Source: a bacterium
GTDB lineage: Bacteria > Coprothermobacterota > Coprothermobacteria > Coprothermobacterales > JAADFF01
Length of the DNA stretch: 10,590 nt
Assembly: GCA_027063755.1 (NCBI GenBank)
Contig: JAMORD010000056.1
Location: forward strand, 1 to 10,590
Direction: 5' to 3'
Shown piece by piece: positions 7,262-10,590 of the stretch. The notes beneath the pieces are model-generated. The model was not told the origin of the DNA and ran no database searches. It saw only the letters and a program-made list of their open reading frames with translations. The translations under genes and the position numbers were made by a program. Every line of letters starts with the position of its first letter. Positions within the stretch are counted from its first letter, which is position 1.

Positions 7262-8196
7262 CAATCCCCCCTTATTATTTTTACACCATTATTGGTTTTT
7301 ATAATAGTAATGTTCCTCCACACAATCCTACTACCCATATTCTTCGTGTCCATATCACCAAGTCTCTCTACAAGCCTACCCGACGGGGATATCCCCCATC
7401 TTTTTAAAATAAAAATGCTGGCCTCTACAACAATAGGCCAACTTCCACTTATTACCGCAACATTTTCAGATATTTTAGCATGATTTCTTACAAAGTTTTC
7501 TATCTGTGTATTTAACACATCCCTTTGTAATGAAAGTCCCTTGTAAGAACGCCAGATATTGTTTACATCAAAGCGCTCTTTCAATAGAGGTATTATCTTA
7601 TGGCGTATAAAGTTTCGGGGAATAGTCGTATCACTGTTGGTAATATCTTCAAAGAAGTTAACTTCATGCCGATGGGCAAATGCCAATATTTCGTCTTTAG
7701 AGAAATCCAGCAATGGTCTTCCAATAAAATCACTGCATCTCTTTAAAGATGTTAGACCTCTAATTTCTTCTCCACGCATAAGCTGAAGCAAAACATGCTC
7801 AATAACATCGTCTTTGTGATGTGCCAACCATATCTTATCTACACCATAATTAGTTATCACTTCTTTCCATATCTCCATTCTACGATTATGTAAATAATGT
7901 TCTGATGTCCTCTCTGGTTTTATATGAAATACAAGGGTTTGAAAACCATATGAATGTGATAAGTCCTTAACATATTCCACTTCGTATTGAGCATCATCTC
8001 TCACACCATGATCTATGGTAATAACAGAAAATTTTATATCACCAAGTAGAGGGGAATCTTTTAGCATATAAACAGAATTAAGAAGAACCATAGAATCAAC
8101 ACCACCAGAAACGGCCATAGCCACATGTTTTCCCAGTAAACATGGATACCTCTTTAAATTGATATATAACTTTTTGAGAAAAGAATCCCTAACCAT
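7261..8196 (-). CDS. tilS: tRNA(Ile)-lysidine synthetase, short form
   Basis: ATP-dependent enzyme that attaches lysine to C34 of the CAU-anticodon isoleucine tRNA so that it reads AUA; normally essential. The N-terminal N-type ATP pyrophosphatase domain has the PP-loop SGGVDSM (30-36), IDHGVRDDA (61-69) and AHHKDDVIEHVLLQLMRG (125-142). The family signature EDITNSDTTIPRNFIRHKI (183-201) with RNxxRH supports TilS rather than TtcA or another PP-loop enzyme. Length is 311 residues against about 430-460 in E. coli and B. subtilis; the sequence ends after what looks like the first C-terminal domain, so the usual second C-terminal domain is absent, as in the short Aquifex-type enzyme. The motif after HxxDD reads VIEH rather than the commoner QxET. 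ATG 8196 has GGGGAGG five bases upstream. It is probably the first gene of the long minus-strand transcript and overlaps hpt by one base. Confidence 0.95.
   Translation of the reverse strand: MVRDSFLKKLYINLKRYPCLLGKHVAMAVSGGVDSMVLLNSVYMLKDSPLLGDIKFSVITIDHGVRDDAQYEVEYVKDLSHSYGFQTLVFHIKPERTSEHYLHNRRMEIWKEVITNYGVDKIWLAHHKDDVIEHVLLQLMRGEEIRGLTSLKRCSDFIGRPLLDFSKDEILAFAHRHEVNFFEDITNSDTTIPRNFIRHKIIPLLKERFDVNNIWRSYKGLSLQRDVLNTQIENFVRNHAKISENVAVISGSWPIVVEASIFILKRWGISPSGRLVERLGDMDTKNMGSRIVWRNITIIKTNNGVKIIRGD
7266..7273 (-). promoter_or_regulatory. Ribosome binding site of hpt
   Basis: AAGGGGGG on the minus strand lies four bases before ATG 7261, inside the last tilS codons. The in-frame TTG at 7264 would sit only one base from this motif, so ATG 7261 is the better start. 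The TGATG junction suggests re-initiation by ribosomes finishing tilS. Confidence 0.5.
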
Positions 8197-8201
8197 ATCT
8201 A

Positions 8202-8220
8202 CCTCCCCGTTTATGTTATA
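8202..8220 (-). promoter_or_regulatory. Putative tilS promoter -10 and ribosome binding site
   Basis: On the minus strand TATAAC (8220-8215) matches five of six bases of a sigma-70 -10 element. A start near G8208 would give a 12-base leader beginning with the Shine-Dalgarno GGGGAGG (8208-8202), which ends five bases before ATG 8196. No convincing -35 is visible; the upstream sequence lies within the first codons of ftsK. This would be the promoter for tilS and possibly the seven genes after it. Confidence 0.4.
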
Positions 8221-8229
8221 CTATCACCG
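8214..8229 (+). promoter_or_regulatory. Putative extended -10 promoter of ftsK giving a near-leaderless mRNA
   Basis: TGTTATACT (8214-8222) is an extended -10: TG, one spacer base, then TATACT, five of six against TATAAT. The standard distance puts transcription start near G8229 or A8226, only three to six bases before ATG 8232. No Shine-Dalgarno precedes that ATG, which fits leaderless translation. No -35 hexamer is apparent at 16-18 bases upstream. The element overlaps the opposing tilS -10. Confidence 0.45.
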
Positions 8230-8231
8230 CC

Positions 8232-10565
8232 ATGAAAAGAAAAAGGAAACAACTCATATCTAAAACCCAAAGTGGAACACAAAAAACAGGCAAAAAGCCC
8301 AAGCCATCAAACAACAAGCGACAAAAAACATCTACAAACCGTTCAAAGAAAGCGACAGTAATGGCAAGAAAATCTACTCCAAAAAGGAGAAAAAACAAGA
8401 GACTTATTGCCAAAGTCATGCTGGGCTTTAAAATATTAGTTCTGGGAATAGCATCTTTACTGCTACTTGCGTTGTTTGCAATAGCCCTCGTCTGGAGTAG
8501 CAAGTATATAAAGATGCTATATATTTACACATTGGAATCTATCCAGGCTTGGCATAATTTCTTTTCTTACTTACATATACCACCTGAACTAAGAACCAAA
8601 TATATGTCCTATATTAAATACAGCCTGTGGTTAATAGGCATTATCATCGTTGCACTCATTTTATTTAAAATCATACTCACCGTTATAAAAAAGACCCGAA
8701 AGCATATTCAACATTCAAACAAACCCACCCCATCAGATACATCACCATCGCATAATAAAGCCCCTATAACTTCTCAAGAAAAAACATATGACTTTCCGCA
8801 ACAAGAGAAAAAAATCATTGTTTTATCGTCAGAAGATATACCAGAGATTAGCTCTAATAGTGAGCAAGATGCAGACTCCAAGGAAATTGCTGATACTGAT
8901 GAGGAAGAACAAGTTATACTCCTTGGGCCAGAGGGTAAGAATGTTATTAAACGCTCTTGGGAGGAAATAGAAATTGTAGAACATTCCAATCAAAGTAAAA
9001 AACCTAAACAATCTGAAGAGGAAAAGGTTATACCACTAAAACCTAAGCAAGTAGAAGCGAAGAAAATCAGTGCCAAGCCATCTGATGTCAAGGTAGTCCC
9101 CAGAGAAGAGCGCATTTCTAAATCTACAGCAGCATCTACCCATAGCAAATCAAACAATGTACCTATGCATCTTATCAGCCATACTCCACCAGACTACCTT
9201 GACAAAGTAAAACCAGAAGCAGAAAAAAACGCAGGCATAATACTAGATTTACTGTCGGAATTTGGTATTGAAGGTGAGCTCGGTCAGCTTCAAATTGGTC
9301 CAAGGGTATCACGATATGAAATAAAAATACCCAAAGGCACCCGGGTAGACAAAATTAAAAGACTCAGCACCGATATTGCCACAGCACTGGGTGTCAGAAA
9401 TATCAGGTTAGAGCTATCGGTGCCACGCAAACCTCAAACAATAGCTATAGAAGTACCTAATAGTATATCTGGCACTGTTCATATTAGTAGTATCATCCGC
9501 ACAAAGGCATTTACAGAATTACATTCTCCTACCCCACTTGTGTTAGGACTTGATGTTACAGGAAGACCTGTAGTAGAAGACCTAAGAAAGCAACCACACC
9601 TACTTATTGCAGGTGCCACAGGATCTGGTAAAAGCGTATGTATAAACACTATACTGGTAGGTATGCTTATGAAAGCTTCTCCTGATCAGCTCAGACTAAT
9701 GCTTGTTGATCCCAAAAGGGTAGAATTAAGCCCTTACGCCCACCTACCCCATTTGATATTTCCTATCCTCACTGAGGCCAGTGAAGCTGTAGCAGGACTT
9801 GAATGGATGATCAGAGAAATGGACCGCCGATACAGGCTACTAAAGGAGCATGGCGTAAGATCTATAGAATCATTCAATAGCAAAGTAGAACCTTCACAGA
9901 AACTACCATATATCGTGATCGTCATAGATGAGCTTGCCGACCTTATGATGGTATCTGCCGGTGAAACAGAGCAGAAAATTGCAAGACTGGCCCAGCTTGC
10001 CCGTGCAGCAGGTATTCATCTAGTACTTGCAACCCAAAGACCATCTACCGATGTTATTACCGGACTTATTAAGGCCAATATACCAGCACGTATTGCATTT
10101 GCCGTCTCTTCACAGGTAGACTCCAGGGTAATATTAGACACAGCAGGTGCAGAAAAGCTCTTGGGTATGGGCGACATGCTATTCATGTCACCAAGATATA
10201 GACATCCAATTCGCATACAAGGTGCCTATACAGCAGACGAAGATATAAGTGCCATCGTAGATTACTGGAGTAGACGATATCCCCAAGAATTTGAAGAGCT
10301 GAACCTCTCAGAACTCTCTGGTGATAGTAACAAATCATCTGGCACTTCACCAACCTCTTATGATCCTTTACTGAAGGAAGCGTGGAAACTTATTGTGCAG
10401 CACAATAGACCATCTGTTTCATTTTTACAGAGAAAGCTTCGGGTGGGCTTCAACAGAGCTTCTCGTATTATGGACCAGCTGGAAGAACTGGGTATTGTAA
10501 GTCCACCCGAAGGACCACAGGGTAAAAGGCAGATACTACGCACCGATTACGATAGCGACTTATAA
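8232..10565 (+). CDS. ftsK: DNA translocase FtsK/SpoIIIE family
   Basis: Septum-associated, ATP-driven double-stranded DNA pump that clears and aligns chromosomes at division. The 777 residues run: very basic N-terminus (1-62, many Lys/Arg), hydrophobic helix about 66-89, a short loop of about 40 residues, second helix about 129-151, a charged low-complexity linker about 155-315, then the motor. The motor has the alpha-domain segment DYLDKVKPEAEKNAG to SVPRKPQTIAIEVPN (321-410), Walker A GATGSGKS (461-468), VDPKRVELSPY (492-502), Walker B IVIVIDELADLM (561-572) and the family block LATQRPSTDVITGLIKANIP (599-618). Residues about 710-775 form the gamma winged helix that reads polar chromosome sequences (SFLQRKLRVGFNRASRIMDQ). 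Most relatives have four or more membrane helices; only two are evident here. ATG 8232 is the first possible start after an in-frame TAA at 8190 and lacks a Shine-Dalgarno; Met44 (8361) is a weaker alternative. It is divergent from tilS by 35 bases. Confidence 0.97.
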   Translation: MKRKRKQLISKTQSGTQKTGKKPKPSNNKRQKTSTNRSKKATVMARKSTPKRRKNKRLIAKVMLGFKILVLGIASLLLLALFAIALVWSSKYIKMLYIYTLESIQAWHNFFSYLHIPPELRTKYMSYIKYSLWLIGIIIVALILFKIILTVIKKTRKHIQHSNKPTPSDTSPSHNKAPITSQEKTYDFPQQEKKIIVLSSEDIPEISSNSEQDADSKEIADTDEEEQVILLGPEGKNVIKRSWEEIEIVEHSNQSKKPKQSEEEKVIPLKPKQVEAKKISAKPSDVKVVPREERISKSTAASTHSKSNNVPMHLISHTPPDYLDKVKPEAEKNAGIILDLLSEFGIEGELGQLQIGPRVSRYEIKIPKGTRVDKIKRLSTDIATALGVRNIRLELSVPRKPQTIAIEVPNSISGTVHISSIIRTKAFTELHSPTPLVLGLDVTGRPVVEDLRKQPHLLIAGATGSGKSVCINTILVGMLMKASPDQLRLMLVDPKRVELSPYAHLPHLIFPILTEASEAVAGLEWMIREMDRRYRLLKEHGVRSIESFNSKVEPSQKLPYIVIVIDELADLMMVSAGETEQKIARLAQLARAAGIHLVLATQRPSTDVITGLIKANIPARIAFAVSSQVDSRVILDTAGAEKLLGMGDMLFMSPRYRHPIRIQGAYTADEDISAIVDYWSRRYPQEFEELNLSELSGDSNKSSGTSPTSYDPLLKEAWKLIVQHNRPSVSFLQRKLRVGFNRASRIMDQLEELGIVSPPEGPQGKRQILRTDYDSDL

Positions 10566-10590
10566 TTGATGTTCCTCTTTGTATGTATCA

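Noticed and set aside
8216-8503. Minus-strand hydrophobic open frame of 95 codons opposite the start of ftsK
   Set aside because: The hydrophobic stretch arises as the complement of the Lys/Arg-rich ftsK N-terminus; there is no family match and it would collide with the tilS promoter region.
10566-10590. Last 25 bases after the ftsK stop
   Set aside because: Too short to judge; no hairpin, start signal or repeat is visible.

Overview
The window is almost wall-to-wall bacterial protein coding: eight genes on the minus strand (one cut by the left edge) and one on the plus strand. There is no rRNA, tRNA, CRISPR array, insertion sequence or phage gene, and no gene-free stretch longer than about 35 bases. 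Base use is moderately AT-rich by eye. Gene content suggests an anaerobic or fermentative bacterium that uses coenzyme B12 for propionate/succinate interconversion. The phylum cannot be fixed from the sequence; the tilS-hpt-ftsH order recalls Firmicutes-like and related lineages, but the rest does not decide it.

Plus strand, 8232-10565: ftsK, a membrane-anchored DNA translocase with an unusually light membrane anchor (two predicted helices) and a long charged linker. Minus strand, read right to left from 8196: tilS (tRNA-Ile lysidine synthetase, short form), hpt (hypoxanthine phosphoribosyltransferase) and ftsH (membrane AAA+ metalloprotease), then five genes of the methylmalonyl-CoA pathway: mcmA1 (mutase catalytic subunit), mcmA2 (mutase B12-binding subunit), meaB (mutase chaperone GTPase), mce (epimerase) and mmdA (carboxyltransferase subunit, running off base 1).

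The metabolic genes form a complete route. Mutase converts succinyl-CoA and (R)-methylmalonyl-CoA, MeaB protects and reloads the mutase cofactor, the epimerase switches (R) and (S) forms, and the carboxyltransferase subunit links (S)-methylmalonyl-CoA to propionyl-CoA. Biotin-carrier and membrane or biotin-carboxylase partners would have to lie left of the window or elsewhere.

All eight minus-strand genes are packed with overlaps or gaps of 17 bases or less, so they could be one transcript starting in the 35-base gap shared with ftsK. That gap holds overlapping, oppositely oriented -10 elements; the ftsK start has no Shine-Dalgarno and looks leaderless. The most notable protein feature is that the B12-binding mutase subunit departs from the cobalamin fingerprint at three positions while keeping the lower-ligand histidine and the exact motif spacing. 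Two inverted repeats (in meaB, and at the end of ftsH) may be RNA hairpins in the long transcript. No wholly new multi-gene system was recognised; the unusual points are variations within known families and in their arrangement.
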